A stretch of DNA of 64,000 bases from Turritopsis dohrnii (lineage: Eukaryota > Cnidaria > Hydrozoa > Anthoathecata > Oceaniidae): assembly GCA_027922465.2 (NCBI GenBank), contig BQMF02000041.1:806001-870000 (forward strand), given 5' to 3'. The position numbers and the translations under genes were made by a program. Shown piece after piece: positions 1-14,600 of this stretch. The notes under the pieces are model-generated. The model was not told the origin of the DNA, did not search any database, and saw only the letters and a program-made list of their open reading frames with translations. Position 1 is the first letter of the stretch; every line of letters begins with the position of its first letter.

Positions 1-2580
1 TTTTCTTATTCATTTTACTGCTGATAATTGGACTGTTATATTTAGCCAAAGATTATCTCTCCTAGCCCTCTTCTTCATAGTTTTCTCTGAGAATCATAAA
101 CCAGTCGATGAAGCTTTCACGAAATTTATCTGAAGGACCAGCGCCACGAGCATGATTTTTCATCCTCGTACCAAATCATCATAATTTCTTTTCATTTTTC
201 TTCGTCACCAAAGATGACTTCAAAAAGATTACAAACACGCGAATGAACTACCTTCTAACTTAAAGTTTCGTTTTATATCTCTCGAAATTTTCCTTGCCAC
301 TTCAATTCAGTTCGATTTTTCTACTCTATTTCTAAGTCACGTTTTAAACAGGTATTTCGTGATATAAATGTACATGAAATGTCACCGTAAATGTGTTTTC
401 CATACACTTATAATGAGAGAGGAAAGTATTTCTGGAAAACGTGCTGCTTGTGGCGCCGTTCCTTCGTTCTTGAATTTACGCTGAAATGACTCCTCATCAA
501 TCATTGCGAAGAATCCCTGCTGCTCGTGAAGCATATTTTATTATGTATATTGCGGTACAGGCTTCACATCTCGACTTCGTAAAAATGAAGAGGAGACGTC
601 GATAACTGTTTGTAAATAGATAGTTTATAATAGACATTTTCTTCTTGAATTTTGGAATTATTTTCTTAGCTTCTGAACTTCTATCTTTTATAATAATATA
701 CATTATATACATATTTTTTGGATGCTTGGTGCTGAAAAGAGAAAATATTTATGTTCCTATAAGATATAATGACATATATTCTTTTCTTAAATTTTTTGTA
801 AAAATATTTCTATTATATTGAATTTCTATCACGTGATGAAATAATTTATGCAATTGAGAGAAGTAAAGGTGTCGATAATTTATGCATAGGAGAGCGTGCT
901 GTTGTGTAAGGACTGGAGTCTTTGTGCTTTTGTTTGTGCATTTTTTTGTTACATTACCACTTCACAGTTTTGATGAGAGCGACACACGACACTTCCAGTG
1001 TTTTTTGTCTTTCAGGCCAGGATGAAGAATTCATGGTTTTTGTTAGTTTTAACCTTTTTTTTGTTGGAGCGATGAATTTTTAATTTTAAATTATATTATC
1101 TAAATACATAAGATCCATATAAAATCCTCGCGGTTTTTTGTCCACCCTGGTCTACAACCCCCTGATGAGGAGTTGAGTCGCAAGGACTTCGGGTTACTGA
1201 TTTATATGAACTAAGGGATGCCGAAGAAAAGTTCGTTTTGGTTGATCGACATAAAAAAATAACCTACGCCTGTAATTTGCCCATTTATAAATCTCCCATT
1301 CATGTCTGGAAGGAGATACTGCTTCTCAGCTGGATAAAAATAATAGTTTAGTATATAAAATAATACAGGCGTATATCAAAAAGGCAAGAAATCCTGGGTA
1401 CGAGGTTGCGATTGTATCAAGTTTTATCTTCGCGTGGACAGATGTTCAAGCTACAACATAACGTCGTTTACGTTTTCGATGATGCTTTCATTTCGATGAT
1501 GCTTTCATTTTGTCAGTCGTAAATTCGGTTAATTCAGGCTATAAGTCATAATCCAAACGGACAGCTATTGAAGCTTTCAAAGATTCGCAAGAAAGTTAGT
1601 TTGTTTATTTTGTGCACAATAAACGTAGCTGTGTTCATATTTCCTGAAAATATTAATGGTCTTTCTCTCCCATTTCTCTTCGCCTGCATGCCACCACAGT
1701 TGGATGTCGTCCGTGAAGGTTTCACTGTAGAACTTGAATTCTTCTCATGGTTGGAACGCGCTTGTTATGAACTGTTATAATTACAGCTGAGGGTTGCACC
1801 ATGCTGATGTCAGTAGAAATAAAACAATTGAGAAATGGTCTGGGAGCGAGCAGCTGTTTATTATTAACAAAGGCTTTAAGCAAAGTAAACAAATGATTGG
1901 CTCTCTCGTGGAGATTATCTCACAAGAAAACTACTGACGCACTTTTTTTCTCGACCTTATGATTATCTTTTAAGTCTTTATTATTACAATTGAATGAAAG
2001 GGGTTTTTTTTTATAGAAAAAGACATGCTGTTAACTTCCATTTTCATAACATGCTACCTTAGCCTTGAAGCCCTGGGAACGACGTTGGCTACCTTAAGGA
2101 GAACAGTTTCTCTTAATATTTCTTCTTCGATTGAAACGTTACACACCTCCATTTCGACACTGAATACAAATCTCATGTTTCATGTGTTCAAGGCAATTAA
2201 TCAACGATATAATTTGCACAGTTAAAAATGGCAGTGGAGCAGTTTAGAAATAGATGAGCGTTAACAGGAGACAGGAGAATTAAAAAAAAAAGGTGTAGTG
2301 GGGGAACGTACGAATCAACGCACTGGGAATAATTAATACGGAATTTATCACCTTGCTAGAAAAAAATAATTTGCGGCATTCGGGAATTCAAAAGACGCCT
2401 TTTAAAAAACGTTTTGAAATAATATTTGCTACAATATATGATGGAATACAAGAATGAATTCTAGCGTAAAGAAAGACAGTTAAAAACAGTCAAAAGTTTC
2501 AATGAAATGACATGAAAATACAAAAGAAAAATTAACAATAATAATAAAAAAAAATAATAACGATGGAACAAATGAGATAT
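1..2580. other. Left flank without a recognised gene
   Basis: The stretch is AT-rich with only short open frames. One short open segment on the minus strand near 420-530 follows a possible acceptor and reads about 50 codons with an acidic motif (FFAMIDEESF). I could not match it to a family or extend it to other exons. A piece near 1374-1410 resembles one at 59176-59212, which suggests a dispersed repeat. No RNA gene was seen. Confidence 0.5.
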
Positions 2581-2587
2581 TCAACAA

Positions 2588-2662
2588 TCACGTGACCAGC
2601 AGTCATCGGCTTGCACCGTAGCCAGGTCACGTGACCAGTCATCGGCCAGCACCGTAGCCAGG
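2588..2662. repeat. Tandem duplication across the UHRF1 stop codon
   Basis: Two adjacent copies of about 36-39 bp (2588-2626 and 2627-2662) share TCACGTGACCA, then GTCATCGGC, then GCACCGTAGCCAGG. The right copy contains the last UHRF1 codons and stop. The left copy lies in the 3' UTR and repeats them with small changes. Confidence 0.85.
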
Positions 2663-5600
2663 GAAAATCTTCTTCAAAGCATTTCCGAGCTCTTCGTTCA
2701 CACACATGACGTAATCTTTGTCCAATCCGTAACGACAGGCCGGGCATGAAATAACTCCAGCTTTAAAAGCACGTTGCAAACACGACTGAAAATCCAACAC
2801 AAGCGGATTAATCTCAAACAAAATAACCAATTGTGGTAGTTACTAGCGATCAGTACAGATTATGAAATATGTTCAGATCGCCTCCCGTGATTTTACACAT
2901 CACTGTGACACAATAAAAAATCACAATCACTTCAAAACAACGTACCTTACACGTGTTGTGACCACAGTCAACAGTGATTGGTTTGAAAACAACCTCTTGA
3001 CAGCAAATGCAAACAAAACCATCCTCCACAGCTTGCACGAATTTCTGAGATAAAGGGAAAGTGTTTAGAAGAAGTAAGGAAACTTTTCTTCAAGAAGGAT
3101 TACCAAAGATATCTTCTCGTCATGCACGAAATCGAGCCAAATAATAAACACAATTCAATAAGTTTTTCCCAAACCTGATGTGATATTTGTTCTTTTGTAA
3201 TTTCATCCCAAATTTTTTTGTTCTTTTCATCCTTTTTAATCATATTCAAAATATCATCATCAATCTTGAAATTAGGCTTGGTCTTTTTGACCGGTGATTT
3301 TTTCGGGCTAGTATCGGACTTTCCTCCTACAACGGAAATTAGATTTTGCAAAACAAACAAACAAACAAACACGCGATAAACAAACATATTCTGAACACAA
3401 ACCTGAAGAGTTTTGATCTTCTTCTTCTTCTTCTCCTTCAGTTTTTCGTTTTCTTTTTCCTTTTGCAGCTTGTTTCTCAGCTTCCTTCTTGGCTTGAGCT
3501 TCCAAATAACCTTCCGGATACTAAATCGGAATTGTTATGCGGTGCAAGTTGGGATTAAATGAAAAATATCAGACTTCAATAGATATAACCCTTAGTACCT
3601 GGACCTCTAAACCAAGCTGTTTGATAATCTTTTTCCCTTCTTTCGTCCAGGGAGCCGGTGACTAAAAAGTATAAAGAATGACAAAAAGCGCGTGGTTGCA
3701 TAAACGTTACATGCAAAAGTTATGAAAAGGGGAATTTACCTCATCATCTCTTCGTAAGCGATATCGCCACACAATAAACCCTGATTGACCTTTTTCAGGC
3801 CAGTATTTCTTCACCTGAACGACATTTATGGGAATGAATTATGATCTGCGGAAAACATCACTTACAAACACAAAACAGTCTCAATCTACGTCACTTTATC
3901 ACTATTTCGTAACTGCTTTGGTAGAAGAATAAGAGCTGCTCAAGAAGATTGCAAACAGACGATTCTTCAATCTTTGACGACGATGGAAATTATGTATTCA
4001 TCAAATCAAACTGTCACCTTATAAATCCCATCGTAACGTATCCCTTCCTCAGGAGCGTATTTAGAATGTTTCGCAAACTTGTAACTTCGAAGCTGGAAAA
4101 CCACAAGTAATTACAAAAGCTAGTCAGTTTACTCTTTCAAAAAAAAGTAGAGTTGTCCCCCTCTATAAATTACTGACCACTCGAAGAGGCTTCCCCTTCT
4201 TCCACTCTTTTGCTTCGCCGCCTTTTTTATCATCAATAGGACAATCGCAATTTTTTGCAAGAGCTCTATAAAAAAAGAAAAAGATTTAAGAATAGCATGA
4301 CTATCCCTATCAGTCTAATCGACATCGGAAACATTTCTTACCGGTTGGTTTTGGTGAGGGTTTGATCGAAAGATTGTTCCGCAGTACGCTTATTCCCAGA
4401 TAAGTCCCGCCCTCCACTACCGGTGTACGTAAATTCCTCTCCATCGTCCTTCAAAAGCAGAGTCAAACAGTCATCAACGTTATAATGAACCAACAAGAAT
4501 CTTATGAAAACTATTATACACCTACAGTATCGTCTTCATATCCACCAGCTAACACAATGGAATAAGCGCCCTCAGAGTCACGCCCATGCATACCGCTTAC
4601 ATGAGGTCGATGAACGCCAGCTTCACTCGCCTATTGTTCAGAGATCAAAAGGAAGCAGTCCATATAAGGAAATTACAGAAAATCAAAGACACACTATCTA
4701 TCGTTACTTACTTGTACACGGAATTTCCAACACGAACCAACAGGAACGCCAGGGATTGGACCAAAATGATTTGGTGGTACGATAGTACAGACTTTAGTAC
4801 GTCCAACGCATGCCATCCCCTTGCCCCAATCACGACTGCTTTTCGGATTGGCAGAAGCCATCTTGGATTTCTTCTTGCTTTCTTTCAACTTCTCCCCAGC
4901 TTTGATAACATTGGAGCCATCGTTTTTGCATAATGGACAATACCACTCGTCATCGTCAGGAAGTTGTTCGAGTGGCGGATCTAAGCAACGCATATGGTAC
5001 GCCATATCGCATTCGTCGCACATCAATTGACGATCGGGGTCGTCTTTACCACCACACTATAACAACAAGATGGAGGTTAACAACACCCATATCGATTCAA
5101 CCACAGTTTTTTATGTTTTCATAGACGTTCATGAATCAATAGAATATTAATTATATTAATATTAAAAAAGCTGAACTTAACATTGCATGAAGAGAAACAC
5201 TGAGAAAAAGTTGCAAGGAAGGAAATCAACACAACCACCACCTTATGACATCCGCATTCTTTACAATTCTTATCGCCATCATCTTTGCAGTGGTCACAGT
5301 CTGGCTTTACTTTTCCTAATAATAAGCATTCAAGGTAGACAAGGATGAACTGGAAGAATGGGAAGATATAAAGATACGTGGGTTGCTCACTTTTTTCTGG
5401 CGGATCATCTTTGGAATGTGAACGGACTTCTGGATCATCTAAATACATTCATTCATCACAAATCAAAAGCTAGAATTCCAACTATCAATTTGAAAATCAC
5501 TTCAACATTTGCAGGCGAACAAGTTCTTGTTATTTACTATGGCCTAGAAATGTTGTCTCGCTACTGTTGCTTTCGTCACTGACAACATCTTGTTTTCGCT

Positions 5601-8600
5601 TGGAGTAACAAGACAGTATTATATTGGATGATGTTCATCAGACAAATCGTTGCCATTATATTAATATGGTCAAAACCTCCTTGGCAAACGAGGCAAATCT
5701 CGAGCCTTACTCTCACTAACCCAGGCAAATTTCACAAGCTTTGCACCGTGGACTTCTGATAACAACGATTTGTCAGATGGACTATTTCATTGAACATCAA
5801 ATCGATTTGATTTTGCATTTTGTCACTGTCAGCGATCCGATAAACAATTTCGGAACATACCGGAACTTTCAATTTTAAATAATTCGTCCGTGAAGATGAT
5901 TTTGCATTCTTCTGCAACATTATTGTCTTTGCTAAAATAACGATTCAGAAAACTTTAGAATAGACTTCAGCTGATTTCACTGTTGCTGTGACGTCAGAAC
6001 TGAACACAACAAAAACCTACCCGAGCAACAGTTTGCCGAACACTTGTTTAGCATTTCTTTTGTCTACCTAAACGTTTAAAATGTAAAAATGAAAAAACAC
6101 ACAACATAGAATGTAAAATGAAATGCACACAAAGATCACATGTTTTTTATTCATGTTCAAATATTTTCCAAGCATGTTCAAGCCAGAAATCATTACAAGT
6201 ATTTTCGAAATACAAAATTTAGGTGTGATCGAAACAGCCTGTCATTATCAGCATTATCATTATCAGTAAATAGTCTAGATGTTTCGCAAGAACAAAAACA
6301 ATATTATATCTGTAAGGACGAACAGAACTAGATGACCTTGGGTAACGTTGAGAATAATAACTAACGCGAAGAGATTAAAAGCAGCCGGCAGCCGAGACAG
6401 GATGATTGTTACAGAACTGAAGAACATTCTGCTGATATCTGATAGGAATCGAGGAGGATGTAGGTAAATGTTAGGTTGTAGTATTGTCGTAGTATTTATC
6501 TAGTCAGTCATAAAAGAATTAATTGACGGAAAGGAGAAATGATTTTACATTTTCCAGATTATGTCAGACGTAAGTTCTTCGGGAATTCCGTGTGGAGAAC
6601 CATCATTTATAAAATTCAATGTTTAAATAGTAATATTGATGATTTTTTAGAAGATTTCATCAGAGATCAGTGCATAGTTCTCCAGTATGCATCATAGTTA
6701 GAATTGGCGTTCAAGGGAATCAGATCAGATTGTTATGAGGAATTGCCTTTTGCTCATTATTTGAAGCTTGGGGTAAAATGGGAAAATCTTGATCGACATT
6801 GACAATGCAACCAAATAAAATGTTCTGATCATAAGTACATAATTATATATTTCCCCATAGGGCGAAATAGATATAAAAACCCGCATTTTCCTTTCCTTTT
6901 TAATACACACACAGGATTGAGACATAATAATTTGAAAGAATGGGATAGTCATGTAATCCAACAACATTCATTCAATTCCATGATGACGTATACTGTTTTG
7001 ATATTGTATATAATGTCAATTTTTCTTACAAACAACAAACGTACATCAAAACACATTTCCAACATAACAGTCTGCAATTTAAATCAAGCCGAAACAAAAA
7101 CTTCTACTTCCAGATATGCAGTGGATGTACATTTTCACTACCAAAAAAAAATTTTTTTTTTTCATTTGGGATTTAGGAAAGTCATTTTTAATACATTATA
7201 ATATATGTACGACATCAGGGGCTAATACAGGATTTGAATTTGGGCGGCGGTAGCGAACAAATGCAGCTGGGGGTCAGGGGGGCGCTGTAAGCCTTTTCGA
7301 TTTGAGGGCCTAGAATGGTCTAAAATGCGTTCTATTTTAACATACTATACATATTCTTAGTCCCTTAAAAAACTTTCTCATTTCTTGTTATTCGTGTCGT
7401 AACAGTCTTTCCTGTAGAATCTTCAAATGTTCTTCGAAATTCAATCACGCGAATCGGCGTGTTTACCTTCCGCCATTTTTGATTTCCTTACTTTGTGTAT
7501 ATTTTACAGGACTATATAATCATTTCGAAAGCTTCAGTTCGTAAAGTAATCACCTAGCCTTGGTAACCAGGTACGGAAACCTCACAGAGTGCCCTTCTTT
7601 CCCAGCGCTTCTTCTCTGCTTTACGCTAAATCGTAAGTCTGATTTAGCGCAAAAGAGAGAAGAAGCGACGGTAACGAGGTTGTCTTTCCGCTTTAAAATA
7701 AGATGAACGAGTTTTGTTTCTCCTCACGATTCCTTTTTTCCCTTTCTTTCGTTTTTCTCTTCTCACATTCTTTTTTGATCTTTTCAAAAAAAAATTTTTC
7801 CCTTTTTTTTTTGAATTTGGGCGCCTCGATCTTGGCGCCCAATAGCGGTTACCGCTATGAAATTTGACCTGTATTAGCCCCTGGACATACTATGATAGTA
7901 TGTGAAGAATCAGAGATGTTTATTTAGAATATTTGAATTTAATTTTATAAATTGTGATTTTTTTCTTCCCTAATTTGAAATGCTACACAATAATATTTTT
8001 TAGTAAAGATTGGTTTTTGATTGGTTTTGATAGTTATTTGCTTAAATGCCTTTTGAACTCCAAGTATCTCTTATAGTCGAAGTTAAAACACGGATTTAAA
8101 GGATAAGCTTGTCTTGCATGAATAATGATCTTATGTTTATTATGACGAAATTGCCTAACAGATTGTTTTGCAAAAAGACTATTCAGTTGTTTAAGGGGAA
8201 ATATTTGTCGCATTTAGGTCGTATAGTTTTTAGCTATCTCCATTAGTAACTTCTAAAGTCACTTTTTAACTCCTTGGCAAAAATCAAGAGAACTCTTATC
8301 ATTTGACCATGTACATCTTCATTTCATAAGTCCTTTGTAGTATTAAGTTTAAATCCACCCTGATTAATATGGACAGCGTTTTTATCTGAACATCAGCTTG
8401 ATAGTAGATATACCACTTTAATTATTTAATGATATATTTTTATTGTTATCAATGTACACACAATTATTGATAAAACGTTTGCAACTTTAGGGAAATACAT
8501 AGTCGCATTTTTGCGAATCTTGTTTCAATTTTGAATTCAAAAAAAAAATGTTCAGAATGACACAATTTCATGAAATAAGACCTATAGCAGAATAGCAAGT

Positions 8601-11600
8601 ACGATTTCAATTTTAAAAATCATTCTCACCTTTCTTGTCACTTCCACGTCATACCAAAACCCTCGTTCTCGTGGTTCATCGCAATTATAATTCGCCATTA
8701 TTCTCATTCCTGCTTCAATCTACGATAAACAGAATGACAACAATCTATCATTACTTACTCCTACTAGGAGTTAACATTAGTTAACACACAAAGAGCCTGT
8801 TTGCGCAGGCAAAATAATTTAGTGTTGCCAATTAATTTTTTTAGAGAGAATTTACTGGGAAACTTTATACAATGAAGTCAGTGTCAATCCATGTATATAA
8901 AAGGTTTATTCACAGTAACCCAAAATAGAATTGGTGGACCAGTGAAAAGATCGATTGACATTTTTTACATATCACTTTATTGCTATTGAACAATAGAGGA
9001 TAAGCAACATTTGTCAAAGGAAAATAGACAGTGTCGAGTTTCGAAAATTGACAGACAGAGATGCAACAGGATCAGGACCACCTGCTCAAAAGACAAGATT
9101 GTGCTAATTTACCCAACTATCTTGTAAATTTTAGAATTTAAATTTTTAAAACTGCCATGCAGCTCTCCAATATCTATCAACTAGTAACCCGGGTAAAAAT
9201 TTTTACCAAGTTTAACTTCGAAAACGATGTGTCAAATACCGCATTCCCCCCGTGACGAAAATTTTAATTACGGATTTGCGACTTAAAAGTGTACCCAGTA
9301 CCAAAACAAATTTAGGCCCAAATGTTGCATCACCCCATCACCTGTATCGCGGACCCCAAAAAACGTCAGTTATCCCTATTGGTTCTCGAGATATTTCCCC
9401 AAAAACGTCACGTTCGATTGGGGATGCAATGCAATGATTCCCCCGTGATAGCAAAAAATAACTGACGTCACGCTATGTGTTTTTAATATTTTGTGTGAAA
9501 TTATGTGGCAAATCCACATTGTGCCTCTGCGTGGTTTTACGCGCAACTAAGAACTTGACCATAAATTTAAACTAAATATGTCACTCTCTAAAATAAAAGT
9601 GGGATGCACACTCACTATTATATATAAGATAAACATGTTTAGGTTATATTTCACTAACCATTGATGGACTTACTCAGCTGGTGGTGATTGTCACTAGAGC
9701 ATCACCACAAGCTTGGTGTCGTCTCAAAAATGCACAAAGCTGTTCTCCTGATTGAATCAACTCAAATAATCTTGTGCCTTCTTTTTGTTTAATTACTTCT
9801 CAAATGTTGTTGGTGACATTTAGAAAGGCTTACGAAAGTATTCGTGGTCAAATAGCTTGAATTCATTTCTTAAATCATGGCATTTGCCCAATCAGATGCA
9901 AGAAAAACGGTTTGCCTTATATTGCACATTACTTACATCCACAAATGGAATCTTTGTCCTGGCTCTTGGTCGCACATCTTGTTCGGATAGTGGAACCACT
10001 TCATTTTCATCATAGCTAAAACAACACAACTTGGTTGAAATCATAAGCTTGAACATATCAAAGCTTCGATGTTTGTTGCATGCTGTTGTTGTCTTTTAGA
10101 CTATGACTTCATAATCTTTTCTCATCTCTTTTTTTTTGTATTTTCCTGAGAAACTTTTCAGATATGCACTTTTGTTGTTAGATTAGCAATGATTAAAAGG
10201 AACAACTTCAATGCTGAGGATTTCAGTTTCATGACCTTGATGTATATACCTTAATGGTTATCAAAATTAATTATAAACATTGTGTGCCTAATTCTGCCTA
10301 AGGGAGTTTCAATAGTTAAGGATATAAATTTTTAGATTTGCAGACATTGTGAGACTGTCTGTCTTATTCCTCTCTAGACTTATCAATATCAACAGCCAAG
10401 GGAAATTAATTACCAATCATAATTACAATTGATCAAGATAAAGCATGGCATGTAATGCTTACCCATCGTAAATAACATGATACTGCACATCGCCATTTTC
10501 ATCGAAATCAATTTTTTTAATTTCAGCCTCAAACCAAGCACCCATCGTAATGTCTTTCCCATCAACAAAATCGTTAACCTAAAACACCAGCATTGTTATA
10601 GCATCAACAAAATCATTCATCAAAGACACTAACACATTTGATTAAAACCAAAACATAAACAGGCTAGCACCACAGAACTGTAGTTACCTTCATTCATTTG
10701 CCCTTTTCTCATTTATTTTACTATGTTTTCATTTTTCCTAAAATCTTCCCTGTAGTTTTTGTTGTTTTGCATTGTTTTCGTTTTGTATCTTCTTATTTTC
10801 AGACAGACTACGTTGATTTTTCTATGTTGACTATACATATAAATTTACAGCAAGTGGAATTACTTTTTACATGTATCACTTATTAACATGATTTTTAGGT
10901 GAATTCAAATAATTTTTTTACTGGATATTAAATACGGAAAAGAAAAGAAAGATGCTGAAACAACACATTTTCTAAAATCATTCCTGTTCAATTCCTGTTA
11001 TATTCCTTGACAGTGATCTGTATAAATCATTTTTAAACATGTACACCATATGGGAGCTATGCATTTTTTGTTATCTGTTAACAAAAAAATGAGACACGTC
11101 AACCATTGCTAATCATTACACATTTTTCACCTTTACAGGCATATTTCTAAGTACGTTATACAATAGTAGAAACTCAATGCCATCAATTTGAAACTCAAAA
11201 GATTTCGAAAACAAATTCAATCTCATTTCTGTACTTCTGTATTCTGCAAAAAACATGAGAAAAGTCCGTTTATCCATCGTCCTTGGATCATACATACAGT
11301 TCCTGGGGCAATCAAATCTCCTTTGCTCATGGAGATAACTCTTTTTTTAAAATAGCAGAAATATCACCCACATTTGTGGACAAGTGTAGTCATGTTTTTG
11401 CTATACTAAATTTGAAGATGGTTCTCAGCAGGAGTTCTGCAGAATAAGGGTAAAGTAAGGGTAAAGTAATTATACCCAATTATATGTTGATATCATGAAG
11501 AAAAAGAAACAGAGTTAGAGTGATTTTAAAGCTGTTTGAGATCATGGTAAACACTAAAGTCTGTTCAAAAAATATGTGGACTAATTTCAGTTACCATGTG

Positions 11601-14600
11601 GAAACCAGATTTAGCAAATTACATCAATTCCCTTGAGCCTGGTTTTTATATAAAAGCTGAAATCAGTCCACATATTTTTTGAACAGACTTTAGAATCGCA
11701 GAGCTTCTGGGGACTTGTCTCCCTGGCCACCACCAGGCTCTGCACTAGACCCTCTTTTTAAACTCAATCTTCCAAAAAAAACCGTAGTAGCTCATTCATT
11801 ACATTAATGTTGGATTCGTAATTCTGCCATGGCTTTGTTGCACAAGAAGAATTCTGCAATTCAAAATATACAATTTAACTAGACCAAACTCAAGGGACTG
11901 AAGAATTTGTTCGAAATAAAGAATGTTCGAATTAAGCGGCATTCGAATTAGCAGATGTGTACTGTCGCCTTAAGGGAAGAAACTGTTTGTGGAAGAGATT
12001 TGTACAGAACTTTTTTTTGCGGAATTTATTTTTGCTGATTTCGCTCAAATCCGCAAAAATAAATTCCGCAAAAATGAATAAATATTGGTCATCGGCAAAA
12101 ATAAGAATTAAAAAATAAAAAATTTTTGAAATTTTTCATCCGCAAAGATTTACTAGGAAAAAAGTCGAGGTTATTGAACTTATTAAATTAAGGACTTATT
12201 ATTACTCTTCGTCAATAACAAGCAGCATCTGCACTTGCAACAGGTTTCGCGCTTCGTGCTGTTGCTATTACTTTGAGAAACGTCAGTGGAGGTATCACAG
12301 TTTGATGATTGATGGTTCAACTGTTGCTAAGAAGAAATTATCGTACGAAGGAGAGCTTGTTTATTTACGCACAGCACCATCTTGCAAACCCAAAGTAGAT
12401 CTGTGGGACTTTGTTTCTATGAAACCTTATGTGTCAACAAATGCCGATAATTTGTTTCACGCATCACTTCGAAGTTTACTGGCTGTTATTAATCCTGAGT
12501 TTCATACTGACATCGATACTAGTACTCAAACTCTTGTTGATGAAGTAGAGAAATTTAATCATTTAATTGTTGTTAGATAAACTTTTGTATTAAACTCATG
12601 AGCGATAAAAAGGGAGACCATTGATATTTATCTTTATATTATTGCACGTGATTTGTGCCACGTTTCTGTTCAATTGTTTGTCTCCAAACAAATAAAATTC
12701 TTTCCTTTACGAATACAATAACGTATGAAAAATCACAAACAAAACAAAAGTTATCTTTTATGGCTTCGTTGAATAACTTCACTTCGAAAATGTTTTTATT
12801 TTGGTAAGCTGAACACTTCCGTGGTACTAGTTTACTAGTTTACTTCCAAAATCGTCTACCATTCAACTCAGAGATTTGAAGTGACATTGATACAAATTTC
12901 CTCATTTGGACTCTCGACATGATTTTTTATTCGGACTCCCAGGACTCGCGTAAGGAAAGTAACGCGAGTCAGAAAGGACTCGCGATCATAGAGGTCAGAT
13001 TTGAAAGCCTGACAAAGATAAGAGCCAGCCACATTATCTGTTTGTTACAGTTAAGTACTCTTTTTTGATATTATAACTGATGAAAAATAGATGTTATTCC
13101 ATAAATCTGCTCTTTCCATTCCAACTAAAGTTTGTATATACACCCAGGCACTGGATTAGGTGTTTCCCTATTTTCGATTTTATTAAATTTCATGCATCCG
13201 CAAAAATTAATTCCGCAAAATTTCTTTCAAAGTGGTCATCCACAAAAATTTATTCCACAAAATATGGCATTTTCGGGTCATTTATCCGCAAAAATATATT
13301 CCGCAAACAATTTCTTCCCTTAAGGTATATGCTTTGGTAAAGCTCTAATTATAAAGAATGCCTCCTGATCAAAAGGAATTCAAAACCAATGGCAAGACTG
13401 CAAACAATGCATATATGTTATTATGTATCGAATCTCTTAGAAGAAGATTATTTCATTCCATCTAAGGAGTTGCAAGATACATACCTTCCACCTGAATGAC
13501 GTAGACTGTACTGAGTTCTAAAGAAATACAGCAGAAAATGTTTCACAGTTCACATGACTCATAACATGAAATAGAAATCAAAGAAGATGTTTACATTATA
13601 CCTCTATTTCATTGCTCTTTTCTTCAACTGGAGATTCTTTCTGAACTTCCTCGATTTGCTTTTCATTCTCTGCCTTATGATTTAATTGGAGAGCTTCAAC
13701 AGGTCTTATCATGACTTGAATTAGTGAATTGAGCCCAACGTTATAATCAAATAATGTATGCCCATCTTCAAGCTATAAAAAATTGTAGATACAAGCAAGC
13801 CTGCTTTCTTTATAATAAAATTTTTAATTATTCAGATTCAGTTTGAAAGTTTTAAATGCATGTGTTTGGGGAAAACATGGAAAGACACTGATATTTGGGC
13901 AAAATTGAGGACAGGAGAAATGTACTCAACTAATGCAATGAGTTTTTGCAGCTATGATTAGTCACAAATTCATTACAATTTTAGTTTTACCTATTTATTA
14001 CTTCAATGCATTTATGTCACACAATTTTATCATTTTTTCGGAAAAACCTTGTTTTTAAAGGCCAGGAGGCAAGATCAAATTTGCACTAAAATTAAACACA
14101 ATGTTATGATTTGCAGGTTTCTGGGTGACCTCTTTCATTGCAGCTTACAACTGTTCAAAACCAGAGCTTAAGCAGCTAGGACCACTCGACCAAAACTTGC
14201 AATAAAAAGCATTTCATACTACTTTATGACAGTCACACGACAAAGTGCATTCACAACTTTTTCTTCTGATTTGAAAATACAAGATTGAGAAATGCATTGT
14301 AAAATCGTGAAAGAAGTATTATCAATCTGATTTAATTTGTAACTTAGGACTCTTTACCTTCACGTCAATATAAAATTCACGTCAATATAAATAAATTGTC
14401 CAGAGCAAATTACTTGTGTTTTTCTACGAAACCCGAGAATATATGAATAGAATTCGTCGAGATACAGACGAAGTTCATCGTAATAATTCTTGCGACTTTC
14501 GCGGCATTTTGTGTACGCAACATTTTACTTTTTTAGGATTCACGACTTTATATGCTGGCAACTTTTAAATATTTTTACAACAAACATTTCACGGATTTGC

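Larger units (their letters stand above)
11974..13319. mobile_element. TTAA-flanked inverted-repeat element
   Basis: GGGAAGAAACTGTTTG at the left is matched in inverse by CAAACAATTTCTTCCC at the right. TTAA stands directly outside both ends (11970-11973 and 13320-13323), the signature of piggyBac or Kolobok insertion. Subterminal zones repeat short TTCCGCAAAAAT units. Inside are a 92-codon open frame (12302-12580) and a hairpin at 12943-12970. No transposase was recognised, so it is probably non-autonomous. It lies in the UHRF1 intron between exons 3 and 4. Confidence 0.82.
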
